Source of the DNA: Kribbella pratensis
GTDB lineage: Bacteria > Actinomycetota > Actinomycetes > Propionibacteriales > Kribbellaceae
Length of the DNA: 64,000 nt
NCBI RefSeq assembly: GCF_004366075.1
Contig: NZ_SODU01000001.1
Span: forward strand, 372,001 to 436,000
Reading direction: 5' to 3'
Made by a program: the position numbers and the translations under genes. Positions 26,596 to 36,743 of this stretch are shown in pieces. The notes beneath the pieces are model-generated. The model searched no databases. It was given only the letters and a program-made list of their open reading frames with translations, and had not been told where the DNA came from. The first letter of the stretch is position 1; each line of letters begins with the position of its first letter.

Positions 26596-26607
<12 letters not shown>
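25603..26607 (+). CDS. HTH_42 / AlkZ-like (AZL) winged-helix DNA glycosylase
   Basis: A 334-residue protein of the HTH_42 (winged helix DNA-binding) family. This family includes AlkZ of the azinomycin producer and YcaQ, glycosylases that unhook interstrand crosslinks or bulky adducts. The AlkZ-type catalytic motif is Q-hydrophobic-Q; here it reads [10 protein letters not shown], with Gln42 and Gln44, as opposed to Q-x-D in YcaQ. No signal peptide. The GTG at 25603 is assumed; a GTG at 25618 with GGAGG 3 nt upstream is an alternative. The last 12 bp overlap the convergent UvrA-like gene. Confidence 0.75.
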
Positions 26608-28857
<2,250 letters not shown>

Positions 28858-28859
28858 CC

Positions 28860-28877
28860 TTCAATGGTCTCATTGAA
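28860..28877. promoter_or_regulatory. Palindromic operator next to the UvrA-like start codon
   Basis: TTCAATG-N4-CATTGAA is a perfect 7-bp inverted repeat ending 2 nt before the ATG at 28857. Its position next to the start codon suggests repression of transcription or initiation. Its sequence differs from the operator ahead of the neighbouring MarR gene, so a different regulator probably binds. Confidence 0.5.
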
Positions 28878-28939
28878 CCGCCCGCACCAACTTGGCTCAG
28901 CTTGTCAGCCCTCGTGGCTGGGTAAAAGTTTCAACGTCG

Positions 28940-29485
28940 TCAGGAAGGTTTGCGAGCGATGCGGGCGACCTCGTCGAGCAGATCCTGGAGCTGGCCCGCG
29001 AGCTGGGTGCGCGCGGTGGGGGACAGTGACGCGACCAGTTCGGACTCGCGCGTGAGCACCTGGTCGACCGTCCGCTCGATCAGGTCGTGCCCGGCTTCGG
29101 TGAGCGTGACGACGACCGCGCGACTCCCGTCGGCCGCGGACCGCCGGGTGACCAGTCCGCCGGCCTCGGCGCGGGCGACCCGCTGCGAGATCGCCCCGGC
29201 GGTGACGAGCGTACGGCGGGACAGCTCGCGCGTACTGAGCTCGTACGGCGTGCCCGCGCGCCGCAGCACGCTGAGCAGGTCGAGCGTCGCGGGATCCACG
29301 CCGGCGTCCGCGAGCACCCGGCGCCGGTCGTCGGCGAACAGCTTCGCCAGCCGCCACAGGGGAGTGACGATCTCGATCGAGTCGGTCGGCGTACCGGGGC
29401 GTTCCCGCTGCCAGGCGCGGGCGATCTCAGCGGCGGGGTACGGACTCGGAGCATCGAGCGGGTAGTTGTCGACCACGGGACCCAT
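28940..29485 (-). CDS. MarR family transcriptional regulator
   Basis: A 181-residue regulator with a winged helix-turn-helix at about residues 60-130 (STRELSRRTLVTAGAISQRV recognition region, GLVTRRSAADGSR wing). The ATG at 29485 gives MGPVVDNYPLD. An earlier in-frame codon falls inside the operator palindromes and is unlikely. It diverges from an SDR oxidoreductase over a 46-bp gap filled by palindromes, so it most likely represses itself and that gene. The UvrA-like gene lies downstream on the same strand. Confidence 0.88.
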   Translation of the reverse strand: MGPVVDNYPLDAPSPYPAAEIARAWQRERPGTPTDSIEIVTPLWRLAKLFADDRRRVLADAGVDPATLDLLSVLRRAGTPYELSTRELSRRTLVTAGAISQRVARAEAGGLVTRRSAADGSRAVVVTLTEAGHDLIERTVDQVLTRESELVASLSPTARTQLAGQLQDLLDEVARIARKPS

Positions 29486-29488
29486 GGT

Positions 29489-29520
29489 ACGTTTAGATCT
29501 AAACATTTAGAGCTAAACGT
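29489..29520. promoter_or_regulatory. Palindromic operator between MarR and SDR genes
   Basis: GTTTAGATCTAAAC (29491-29504) is a perfect palindrome, TTTAGAGCTAAA (29506-29517) is a near-perfect one, and the outer arms ACGTTTAG (29489-29496) and CTAAACGT (29513-29520) are inverted copies. All share the TTTAGA core. This AT-rich block fits binding of one or two MarR dimers over both divergent promoters. Confidence 0.7.
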
Positions 29521-29531
29521 GAGGATTTCAG

Positions 29532-30239
29532 ATGAGGACGATCGTGGTGACCGGGGGAGCGACCGGGATCGGGCGGGCGACCGCGGAGCGGTTCCGCGCG
29601 GACGGTGACGACGTGCTGATCACCGGCCGGCGCGCCGACGTACTCGCGAAGACCGCCGCTGATCTCGGAGTCAGGGCAGTGGTGTGCGACGCGACCGACC
29701 CGGCGCAGGTGGAGCGGCTGCTGGACGAACTGCCCGAGCAGGTCGATGTCCTGGTCAACAATGCCGGTGGCAACACCGACTTCGGCCGGCCGGACGGCGA
29801 TCTCGCGCAACTGAAAGCGAACTGGCTGGCGAACCTCGAAGCCAACCTGATCAGCGCAGTCCTGACCACAACCGCCCTCGCACCCCGATTGACCACTGCC
29901 GTCGTCCATCTGGGCTCGATCGCCGGCGCTCGCGGGCCGGGTTCGTACGGCGCCTCGAAGGCCGCGCTGGCGATGTGGAACGTCGACGTGGCGACCGAGC
30001 TCGGGCCCCGGGGAGTCACCTCCAATGTCGTCGCGCCGGGCTTCACCGCGGAGACCGAGTTCTTCCAGGGCCGGCTCACCGGCGAGCGCCGCGAGACTCT
30101 GCTCCGGGCAACGCTGACCAAACGCGAGGGCCAGGTCGACGACATCGCCGGGACGATCCACTTCCTCGCCTCACCCGCCGCCCGCCACCTCACCGGACAG
30201 GTCCTGCACGTGAACGGCGGTGCCTTCGTCACGCGCTGA
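29532..30239 (+). CDS. Short-chain dehydrogenase/reductase
   Basis: A 235-residue classical SDR. It has the cofactor motif TGGATGIGRA, NNAGG, and catalytic Ser129, Tyr139 and Lys143 (GSYGASKAAL), with the family's usual C-terminal HVNGGAFVTR. Arg33/34 after the second strand favours NADP(H). GTGAGGA lies upstream of the ATG. It is likely controlled by the divergent MarR protein; the substrate is unknown. Confidence 0.9.
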   Translation: MRTIVVTGGATGIGRATAERFRADGDDVLITGRRADVLAKTAADLGVRAVVCDATDPAQVERLLDELPEQVDVLVNNAGGNTDFGRPDGDLAQLKANWLANLEANLISAVLTTTALAPRLTTAVVHLGSIAGARGPGSYGASKAALAMWNVDVATELGPRGVTSNVVAPGFTAETEFFQGRLTGERRETLLRATLTKREGQVDDIAGTIHFLASPAARHLTGQVLHVNGGAFVTR

Positions 30240-30254
30240 TACGTGACAACGTAT
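30239..30254. promoter_or_regulatory. Putative LacI-type operator
   Basis: ATACGT-N4-ACGTAT (30239-30254) is a perfect 6-bp inverted repeat directly after the SDR stop codon and 22 bp before the preferred LacI start. It may mediate autoregulation. The earlier ATG at 30253 lies inside it, which speaks against that codon as the true start. Confidence 0.4.
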
Positions 30255-30276
30255 GTCAGGTGTGACAATGGGCAGC

Positions 30277-31326
30277 ATGCGTCCCACCGTCAAAGATGTC
30301 GCCAAGCTCGCCGGGGTGTCGCCGAAGACGGTGTCGAACGTGATCAACGGCGTCGTCTTCGTGCGCCCCGAGACCCGGGCCCGGGTGGAGAGCGCCCTCG
30401 CCGAGCTCGACTACGTGCCGAACATGAGCGCGCGTGGCCTCCGCAACGGCCGCTCCGGCATGATCGCGCTGGCCCTGCCCGACCTGCTCAGGCCGTACTC
30501 CGCGGAGATCGTCCACCTGGTCGTCGAGCTTGCCCACGAGCGCGGCTGGGGTGTGCAGATCGAGCAGACCGCGGCCGAGCCCAAGCGCGAGTTCGAGCTG
30601 CTCTCGAAGGCCCGCGCGTACCTGGTGGACGGCCTGATCCTGAACCCGGTGAACCTCGACGACAGCGCGGTGACGACGGCCGGTCCGCTACCGCCCCTCG
30701 TGCTGATCGGTGACGTCGACCAGGACGTGGTGAGCCAGGTCGCGATCGACAACGTCGCGGCCGCGCGGGACCTGACGAAACACCTGCTGGCGCAGGGCTG
30801 CCGGCGGATCGCGGCCGTCGGTACGCCGGAGATCCCGCGCGGCTCGAGCGGGGTCGGAGTCCTCGGCGGATCGGCCGAGTCCCCGGGTACGGCGGCGTCG
30901 CGGCTGCGGACCGCGGGGTATCGCCAGGCGCTCGAGGAGGCCGGCGTACCGATCGATCCGAGTCTGGAGATCAGCCTCGACCGCTGGCGGCCCGAGGGTG
31001 CCGCGACCGTGGTGGGGAAGTACCTGGCCGAGCACGAGTTGCCGGACGCGTTCTTCTGCTTCACCGACACGATGGCCTCCGGTACCTTGTCCACGCTGTG
31101 GAGCGCGGGCATCGACGTACCGAAGCAGGTCCTGGTGGCCGGGTTCGACAACATCCTCGACAGTCAGTTCATGATTCCGCCGCTGACCACGATCGCCTTC
31201 GACCGCAGAGAGTTCGTGGCCGCGGCCCTCGACCTGCTGGCCGAGCGCATGGCGGACAAGGACGCACCGCCGCGCAGGGTGATGATCCCCCACCACGTGG
31301 TCGAACGCGCCAGCACCGCACGGTGA
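30277..31326 (+). CDS. LacI family transcriptional regulator
   Basis: A 349-residue repressor: N-terminal helix-turn-helix and hinge (residues 1-55; VKDVAKLAGVSPKTVSNVIN, with YVPNMSARGL hinge) and a periplasmic-binding-protein-like sensor domain. I use the ATG at 30277 (MRPTVKDVA), the usual LacI-family beginning. There is no sugar operon next to it downstream; its targets may include the sugar-transport operons elsewhere in the window, but that is speculation. Confidence 0.88.
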   Translation: MRPTVKDVAKLAGVSPKTVSNVINGVVFVRPETRARVESALAELDYVPNMSARGLRNGRSGMIALALPDLLRPYSAEIVHLVVELAHERGWGVQIEQTAAEPKREFELLSKARAYLVDGLILNPVNLDDSAVTTAGPLPPLVLIGDVDQDVVSQVAIDNVAAARDLTKHLLAQGCRRIAAVGTPEIPRGSSGVGVLGGSAESPGTAASRLRTAGYRQALEEAGVPIDPSLEISLDRWRPEGAATVVGKYLAEHELPDAFFCFTDTMASGTLSTLWSAGIDVPKQVLVAGFDNILDSQFMIPPLTTIAFDRREFVAAALDLLAERMADKDAPPRRVMIPHHVVERASTAR

Positions 31327-31336
31327 CGCGGCCCTG

Positions 31337-31362
31337 CTACCGCCGGCTTCGGTGGTCGGTAG
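31337..31362 (+). terminator. Hairpin after the LacI gene
   Basis: CTACCG (31337-31342) pairs with CGGTAG (31357-31362), with further pairing inside the arms. It lies 11 bp after the LacI stop. The following 209 bp to 31571 contain no gene that I can support. Confidence 0.4.
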
Positions 31363-31571
31363 GGTTCCTGGACAGTCGTTCCGGGGAACGGGATTCCGGT
31401 CACGATCCCTTGAAAACGTCGTCACTCTCAGCGAGGGTTGCCTGATCACTTCCGCGTCGTTTCCGGGTGCGGGAAGGACGGGGGAGTGTGCGGGCGTGCC
31501 GTGAGGACGAGGTGTTCGGTGCGACCGCAACCGCCAACACTCGGGGGCAGTAACGATGAGAAGGGGGAAGT

Positions 31572-31889
31572 GTGTCAGCGATGACAAGGCTTGCCGAGCA
31601 GTGCCGTGATGTGAGGAGTCACGGCAACGCGGGACTCGGGCGAGCTTCGATCCAACCGGCGGTGTGTACCGGCATCCACGAGGTGAGCTCGTCGATTCCG
31701 TCGGTGCGACCGCGACGCGTGGCGATGCTCAGACTGAGCAACGGTATGACGACCACGCTCCGACTCGGCGACGGTGCCCAGGCGCCGGCGCCCGGTAGCA
31801 CTGTGTACGTCCGAGGTGGCCGGGGCATGGGTGATCAGCCCGCCTCAGGTGGGGTCATCCTCGCGTCCCGCGAACCCGTCGGGACGTAG
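31572..31889 (+). CDS. Hypothetical protein, doubtful
   Basis: A possible 105-residue reading frame in an otherwise gene-free 634-bp stretch (31327-31960). AAGGGGG at 31561-31567 could serve as ribosome binding site for the GTG at 31572; an ATG at 31581 is the alternative. The product is soluble, has no recognisable motif, and its third-position GC is lower than in neighbouring genes. It may be a fast-evolving small gene or not a gene at all. Confidence 0.3.
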   Translation: MSAMTRLAEQCRDVRSHGNAGLGRASIQPAVCTGIHEVSSSIPSVRPRRVAMLRLSNGMTTTLRLGDGAQAPAPGSTVYVRGGRGMGDQPASGGVILASREPVGT

Positions 31890-31960
31890 ACGGTCTGAGT
31901 CAGTGACTCGCCGGTCTCAGGTGTCCAACGCCCAGCTGAGGCCGGCAAGCCGCTGGACAG

Positions 31961-32314
31961 CTAGCTCTCCACCGGGTCGGTGAACGACCTGATCTCGATC
32001 GGCGAGTACGGCGCCTCTGGCAGGCGCGCGGCGATCTCGGTTGCGCGATCCAGGCTCGCACAGTCGACGATGTAGTAGCCGGCCAGCACTTCCTTGGCCT
32101 CGGTGAACGGTCCGTCCGTCACCGTCGGTACGCCGTCCCGCACCCGGACCACCCGCGAGTTCGCGATGGTCAGCGGCCTGTCGTCGACGTGCTCACCGCG
32201 CGCCTTCAGTTCGTCGATGAGCTCGCCGTGCTGTTCCATCACCTGGTCGATGCCTTCGGCGTGCAAGGTGTCCCACGTCTCGTCGTTCCCGTAGATCAGC
32301 AGCATGTATTTCAT
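31961..32314 (-). CDS. YciI-like (DGPF-domain) protein
   Basis: A 117-residue ferredoxin-like-fold protein of the YCII/DGPF family, starting MKYMLLIYGND and holding the signature DGPFTEAKEVLAGYYIVD. GGAGG lies 7 nt before the ATG at 32314. Family members are often encoded beside ECF sigma factors in actinomycetes, but no sigma gene lies here. The biochemical role is unknown. Confidence 0.85.
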   Translation of the reverse strand: MKYMLLIYGNDETWDTLHAEGIDQVMEQHGELIDELKARGEHVDDRPLTIANSRVVRVRDGVPTVTDGPFTEAKEVLAGYYIVDCASLDRATEIAARLPEAPYSPIEIRSFTDPVES

Positions 32315-32386
32315 GGCTTGCCTCCATTCACCCGGGTACGTCGGAGCCCCGGACATCTTCTCGACATCCGGGGCCCAGCGTAGTGA

Positions 32387-32842
32387 CTACCAGGTGGCGC
32401 CGGCGGGCTCCCGCACCGTGGTGTTGAGGCGGTTGAACAGGTTGGTGAGCGCGATCATCAGGATGATCGCCGACAGTTCCTTCTCGTCGAAGTGGTCGGC
32501 GGCAGCGTTCCAGATCTCGTCGGTGACCGCGGTCGGGTTGTCGGCCAGCCGGGTCGCGGCCTCGGCCATCTCGAGTGCGGCCCGCTCGGCGTCGGTGAAC
32601 AGGTCGGAGTCGCGCCACGCCGCGACCTGGTGCAGCCGCTCGTCGGACTCACCGTTCTTCAGCGCCGACTTGACGCCGCCGAAAACGCACGGCGAGCACC
32701 CGTTGATCTGACTGGCCCGCAGGTGTACGAGTTCGAGGGTCCTGCCGTCGGCGCCGGACTGCCCGATCGCCTTGTAGATGTTCTGGATGCCCTTCGTGGC
32801 GTCGGGCAGAACCATTGCGGGGTTGGTCATCCGTGCTTGCAT
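32387..32842 (-). CDS. Carboxymuconolactone decarboxylase / AhpD-like protein
   Basis: A 151-residue all-helical AhpD-like protein. The CxxC pair is present (Cys49 and Cys52 in NGCSPCVFGG), but the His that normally follows in CxxCxxxH is Gly56, so classical peroxidase-reductase activity is doubtful. GGAG precedes the ATG by 8 nt. It lies 72 bp upstream of the YciI-like gene on the same strand, and 33 bp downstream of the sugar-acid operon. Confidence 0.82.
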   Translation of the reverse strand: MQARMTNPAMVLPDATKGIQNIYKAIGQSGADGRTLELVHLRASQINGCSPCVFGGVKSALKNGESDERLHQVAAWRDSDLFTDAERAALEMAEAATRLADNPTAVTDEIWNAAADHFDEKELSAIILMIALTNLFNRLNTTVREPAGATW

Positions 32843-32875
32843 GGGAGGTTCTCCAAAAGCTCGTGTCTGTTGATT

Positions 32876-33658
32876 TCACTCCCTTGACGGATGCTGCGCG
32901 GCCGATGTGACAGCGAATCGCAGATCTCTTTCGAGCCTGGTCTCCACCGGTACGGCGGGATCGGAGTACTGACCCGTCAGGCAGATCGGGCCGGTGTACG
33001 TGAGCTGCCGGAGCGTCGCGAACACCGCCGGCCAGTCTGACAATCCGTCCTCGGCCTCGACGAAGTTCGTCGTCCAGCCGCGTTCCGAGCGGACGTAGTG
33101 GACGTTCTTCAGGTTCACGATGCCGAGCCGGTCCGCGCCGAGCTCCAGGGTCACCGCGGGATGATCCCCGGCAAGCGCGTCGTGCGCCGCGTCCCACACG
33201 AGCTTGAACCGATGAGGCAGCCCGTCGAGCAACTGCAGTACGCCGAGCGTCGACGAGACATATCGCCCGTGATGCGGTTGCACTCCGACCTGTACGTCGT
33301 ATCGCTCGGTGAGTACGGCGGCGGTCTCGAGCAGCTCGCGATTGCGTCGTACCGAAGCGGCGTACCCGTCCGGGCCGAGGCCGGCCATGATCCGGATCAT
33401 CGGCACGCCGGACTCCGCGCACGCCGCGAACACGTGCTCGGACAGCTCGCTCGCGACGCTGATCGGTTCGATGCCCTCGGCCCGTAACTGCGCGGTGAAC
33501 TTCGGCAGCTCGGCCTCGGCGGTCGCCGGCGTCACGTACGCCGTTTCGCGCACCGGGACCTCGGCCCCGGCGAATCCGAGTCCGGAGATCAGCCGCCCGA
33601 GCTCGTCACCGGGCAACCCGATCCACGGTTTGGTGAAGACGGACCACAGATAGGTCAT
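32876..33658 (-). CDS. Sugar phosphate isomerase/epimerase (xylose isomerase-like TIM barrel)
   Basis: A 260-residue AP-endonuclease-2-like TIM barrel. Candidate metal-binding residues are the Glu in FAGAEVPV, the His pair in QPHHGRY, Asp in VWDAAHD and Asp or His later in the barrel. Such enzymes isomerise or epimerise keto sugars, or act as dehydratases. The ATG at 33658 follows the permease stop by 2 nt. It is the last gene of the six-gene catabolic operon and should process the imported compound. Confidence 0.82.
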   Translation of the reverse strand: MTYLWSVFTKPWIGLPGDELGRLISGLGFAGAEVPVRETAYVTPATAEAELPKFTAQLRAEGIEPISVASELSEHVFAACAESGVPMIRIMAGLGPDGYAASVRRNRELLETAAVLTERYDVQVGVQPHHGRYVSSTLGVLQLLDGLPHRFKLVWDAAHDALAGDHPAVTLELGADRLGIVNLKNVHYVRSERGWTTNFVEAEDGLSDWPAVFATLRQLTYTGPICLTGQYSDPAVPVETRLERDLRFAVTSAAQHPSRE

Positions 33659-33660
33659 GT

Positions 33661-34485
33661 TCAACGGCCTCCCAGCCCACTCATCGTGATACCTCGGACG
33701 AACCAACGTTGCGTGAGGAAGAACAGGACGATCAGGGGCACGGTGGTGACGGTCGCCGCCATCAGGAGAAGGTTCCACTGGGTGCCGTTGGTGTCCTGGA
33801 ACACCTGCAGGCCGACCGATGCGGTCCGGGTGGCGTCGCTGTTGGAGATCACCAGCGGCCACAGCAGGTTGTTCCACTGCCCGATGAACTTGAAGACCGC
33901 CAGCGTCGCGATGGCCGGCACCGCGAGCGGCACGATGACTCGGACGAACGCCTGCCACCGGTTGGCGCCGTCCAACCGGGCTGCCTCCTCGTAGTCGCGC
34001 GGGATGCCGAGGAAGAACTGGCGGAGCAGGAACACGCCGATCGCGGTGAACGCGTGCGGCAGGATCATGCCCGGCCAGGTGTCGATCCCGTGCAGCTTCG
34101 CGACCAGCACGAACTGCGGGATCAGCGTCACCTGCGACGGGATCATGAGGGTCGCGAGGTAGATGCCGAACAGCCAGCTCCGGCCGAGAAAGTTCAGCCG
34201 CGCGAACGCGTACGCCGCGAGCGCCGCGGTGACCGTTTCGAGCAGCGTCGTACCGGCGGCGAAGTAGATCGTGTTCAGCAGGTACTTGCCGAGGGGGACG
34301 AGCTCGAACGCGCGGGTCAGGTTCTCGGGATGCCAGCTGCTCGGCCAGAACGACGGCTTCGCGGCCATCGCCTCGCCGTCGGACTGGAACGCGACGAGCA
34401 CCATCATGACGACCGGGACCAGCGTGATCGCGGTGACCAGGAAGCAGGTGAAGACAACGAGCTTGCGCCGGATCTCAGTTGTCAT
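33661..34485 (-). CDS. Carbohydrate ABC transporter permease, MalG-like
   Basis: A 274-residue permease with about six membrane helices and an EAA loop (EEAARLDGANRWQAFVRVIV). It ends with a short positively charged tail. Its start overlaps the 3' end of the MalF-like gene by 11 bp. As in the rhamnosidase operon, no ATPase is encoded nearby, so both systems may share one ATPase. Confidence 0.9.
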   Translation of the reverse strand: MTTEIRRKLVVFTCFLVTAITLVPVVMMVLVAFQSDGEAMAAKPSFWPSSWHPENLTRAFELVPLGKYLLNTIYFAAGTTLLETVTAALAAYAFARLNFLGRSWLFGIYLATLMIPSQVTLIPQFVLVAKLHGIDTWPGMILPHAFTAIGVFLLRQFFLGIPRDYEEAARLDGANRWQAFVRVIVPLAVPAIATLAVFKFIGQWNNLLWPLVISNSDATRTASVGLQVFQDTNGTQWNLLLMAATVTTVPLIVLFFLTQRWFVRGITMSGLGGR

Positions 34486-35422
34486 AGTGCACCAACTTCC
34501 GCTGGAACAGGAACTGACCTGCGGTGATGAGCACGATGAACGCGAACAGGACCAGCGACTGCGCAGCGGCGTACCCCTGGTCGTAGTTCTCGAAGCCGGT
34601 CCGGTAGATGTACATGACCAGCGTGGTGGTGCGGGTGCCCGGGCCGCCGTTCGTCATGATCAGCGCCTGGTCGAAGACCTGGAACGATCCGATCACCGAC
34701 GTGACGATTACGAAGAACAGCGCGGGGGACAGCATCGGCACCGTGATGTGCCGGAAGCTCTTCCATGGCGACGTACCGTCGACGCGGCCCGCTTCGTAGA
34801 GCTGTTGCGGGATCGCCTGGAGGCCCGCGAGGAAGACGACCATGCCGAAGCCGAAGCTCTTCCAGACGCTCATCAGGATCAGCGCGGGCATCGCCCAGGT
34901 GTCGGAGATGAGCCAGGCCGGGCCGTTGATGCCGAACCATCCGAGCACGGCGTTCACCAGGCCGTCGTGCGGGATGTAGAGCCAGATCCAGACGAACGCG
35001 ACCGCCACCGTAATGGTTGCGTACGGCAACAGCAACAGGGATCGGAAGACGGCGATCCGCTTCAGGCCCTGGTTGAGCAGGAGCGCCAGCGCAAGGCTGA
35101 CCAGGATCGTCAGCGGGACGCTCACCAGGGTGAAGTACGCCGTACTGCCGAGCGCGGACCAGAACGTCGGATCGGGGCCGAGGCGGGCGAAGTTGTGCAG
35201 GCCGGCCCAGGTGGGTGCGCTGAACAGGTTCCAGTTCAGCAGTGAGATGACGCCGGCGGCGACGACCGGTCCGGCGGTGAAGATCAGGAAGCCGATCAGG
35301 CTGGGCAGGATGAAGAGCCACGCAGTGAGCGCTTCCCGGCTGCGCCAACGCGGCGGCGGGGCCTGCTTGGCCGGTACCGGTGCGGTGGTGACAGGTGCGG
35401 TGTCTGCCGTGGAAATGGCCAT
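34475..35422 (-). CDS. Carbohydrate ABC transporter permease, MalF-like
   Basis: A 315-residue permease starting MAISTADTAPVT with a Pro/Ala-rich cytoplasmic lead, then six helices and an EAA loop (YEAGRVDGTSPWKSFRHITV). The ATG at 35422 is 5 bp after the binding-protein stop. The same open frame extends far upstream, but that part is the shadow of the binding-protein gene. Confidence 0.9.
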   Translation of the reverse strand: MAISTADTAPVTTAPVPAKQAPPPRWRSREALTAWLFILPSLIGFLIFTAGPVVAAGVISLLNWNLFSAPTWAGLHNFARLGPDPTFWSALGSTAYFTLVSVPLTILVSLALALLLNQGLKRIAVFRSLLLLPYATITVAVAFVWIWLYIPHDGLVNAVLGWFGINGPAWLISDTWAMPALILMSVWKSFGFGMVVFLAGLQAIPQQLYEAGRVDGTSPWKSFRHITVPMLSPALFFVIVTSVIGSFQVFDQALIMTNGGPGTRTTTLVMYIYRTGFENYDQGYAAAQSLVLFAFIVLITAGQFLFQRKLVHYDN

Positions 35423-35427
35423 CACGC

Positions 35428-36735
35428 TCACCCCTTCCTGGCCGTGGCTTGGCGGACGGTGTCGAGATGCTGCCGCATCAGTACGTCGAGACGCGGCGTC
35501 AGACCGTTGATGGCTTCCGGGACGCTGACCTGGCCGAGGAACGTCCGCGGGAGATCCTGGCCGAGCAACTGCTTGACCTGGTTCCAGTTCGTGGTGACGT
35601 CGAAGGCGTGGCCGCCGGCGACCTTGCCGGCCAGGATGTCCTGGACGATGCCCAGGTTGTCGGGCGGCGGCTGGAACGCGCTCCCTGCGCTGAGCCGGGC
35701 CGGGTTGTTGCGGCCGGCCTTGGCGTAGATGTCGAGCGCGCCGGTGCTGGTGAGCGTCTTGAGCAGCTTCCACGCGAGGTCGAGCTCGGCCCCCTCGCGT
35801 ACCCCCGATGGAATGGCGAAGCTGGACCCTGAAACGCGCGGCGTGCTCCCGTTCGCGCCGGCCGGGAACGGGATGATGTCCCAGTCGAACTTGGCCTTCC
35901 GGGCGTTCACGACCTGCCACGGCCCGTTCTGCATGAACGCGACGTTGCCCTGCATGAAGTTGGACAGTGAACTCTCGGTGACCAGGTTCTTGATCGGCGG
36001 CGTGACCTTGTCCTTCACGAACAAGTCGATGACGAACTGCAGCGCCTCCATCGCCTCGGGATCGCCGAGCGTATTGCGGCTCGCGTCGGCGCTCATCACG
36101 TTCCCGCCCGCGCAATAGATCCACGACACCAGGTCGTCGATGGCTGGCGCGCAGGTGAAGCCGTACTGCTCACCGGGTTTGGTGAGTTGCTTGGCGAGGT
36201 CGCGGAACGTTGCCCAGGACATCGGTTCGGTCCGGGACGGCAGCGGGACGCCCTGCTTCTTCAGCAGGTCCTTGTTGTAGTACATGACTGTCGGGGCGAC
36301 GTCGAAGCCAATCGCGTACGTCTTCCCGTTGAAGCCCGAGATCTTCCGGCTGGTCTCGTAGAAGTCGTCGAGCTTGAAGTCGGGGTCGGCGGCGATCAGG
36401 TCGTCGAGCGGCCGGTGCGCACCGCGGGCGGCGTACGTCGGGATCAGGGTGCCGTTGAGCGCGGTGACCAGGCTCGCCGTGCCGCTGACGAGTTGCAGGT
36501 CGAGTTTGGTCGGGTAGCCGCTCGACGGGGTCAGGGTGGCGACCGACTTCACGCCGAGTTGCTTCTCGACGTACTTGCCGAAGTCCTCCCAGACCTTCTT
36601 CTCGGCGGCGCTGCTCGACCACATCGCCCAGGTGGCGGTGCCGGCCGGTGGCCCCGAAGAACAGCCGGCGGCGAGCGCGATGCCGGCCAGTCCGCCGAGC
36701 TGGAGCACGCTGCGGCGGGTCAGGTTGGTGCTCAT
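35428..36735 (-). CDS. Sugar-binding lipoprotein of ABC transporter (Tat-type signal)
   Basis: A 435-residue solute-binding protein. The N-terminus MSTNLTRRSVLQLGG carries a twin-arginine-like motif and is followed by a lipobox (LAAGC, Cys about residue 25), so it is probably a Tat-exported lipoprotein. The body is of the family 1 sugar-binding type (GNVAFMQNGPWQVVNA). GGAG lies 4 nt before the ATG. It provides substrate recognition for the two following permeases. Confidence 0.9.
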   Translation of the reverse strand: MSTNLTRRSVLQLGGLAGIALAAGCSSGPPAGTATWAMWSSSAAEKKVWEDFGKYVEKQLGVKSVATLTPSSGYPTKLDLQLVSGTASLVTALNGTLIPTYAARGAHRPLDDLIAADPDFKLDDFYETSRKISGFNGKTYAIGFDVAPTVMYYNKDLLKKQGVPLPSRTEPMSWATFRDLAKQLTKPGEQYGFTCAPAIDDLVSWIYCAGGNVMSADASRNTLGDPEAMEALQFVIDLFVKDKVTPPIKNLVTESSLSNFMQGNVAFMQNGPWQVVNARKAKFDWDIIPFPAGANGSTPRVSGSSFAIPSGVREGAELDLAWKLLKTLTSTGALDIYAKAGRNNPARLSAGSAFQPPPDNLGIVQDILAGKVAGGHAFDVTTNWNQVKQLLGQDLPRTFLGQVSVPEAINGLTPRLDVLMRQHLDTVRQATARKG

Positions 36736-36743
36736 CGATCTCC

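Noticed and set aside
30253..30276. Earlier ATG for the LacI regulator
   Set aside because: It falls inside a palindrome likely to be the operator, and the residues before MRPTVKDVA are not typical of the family.
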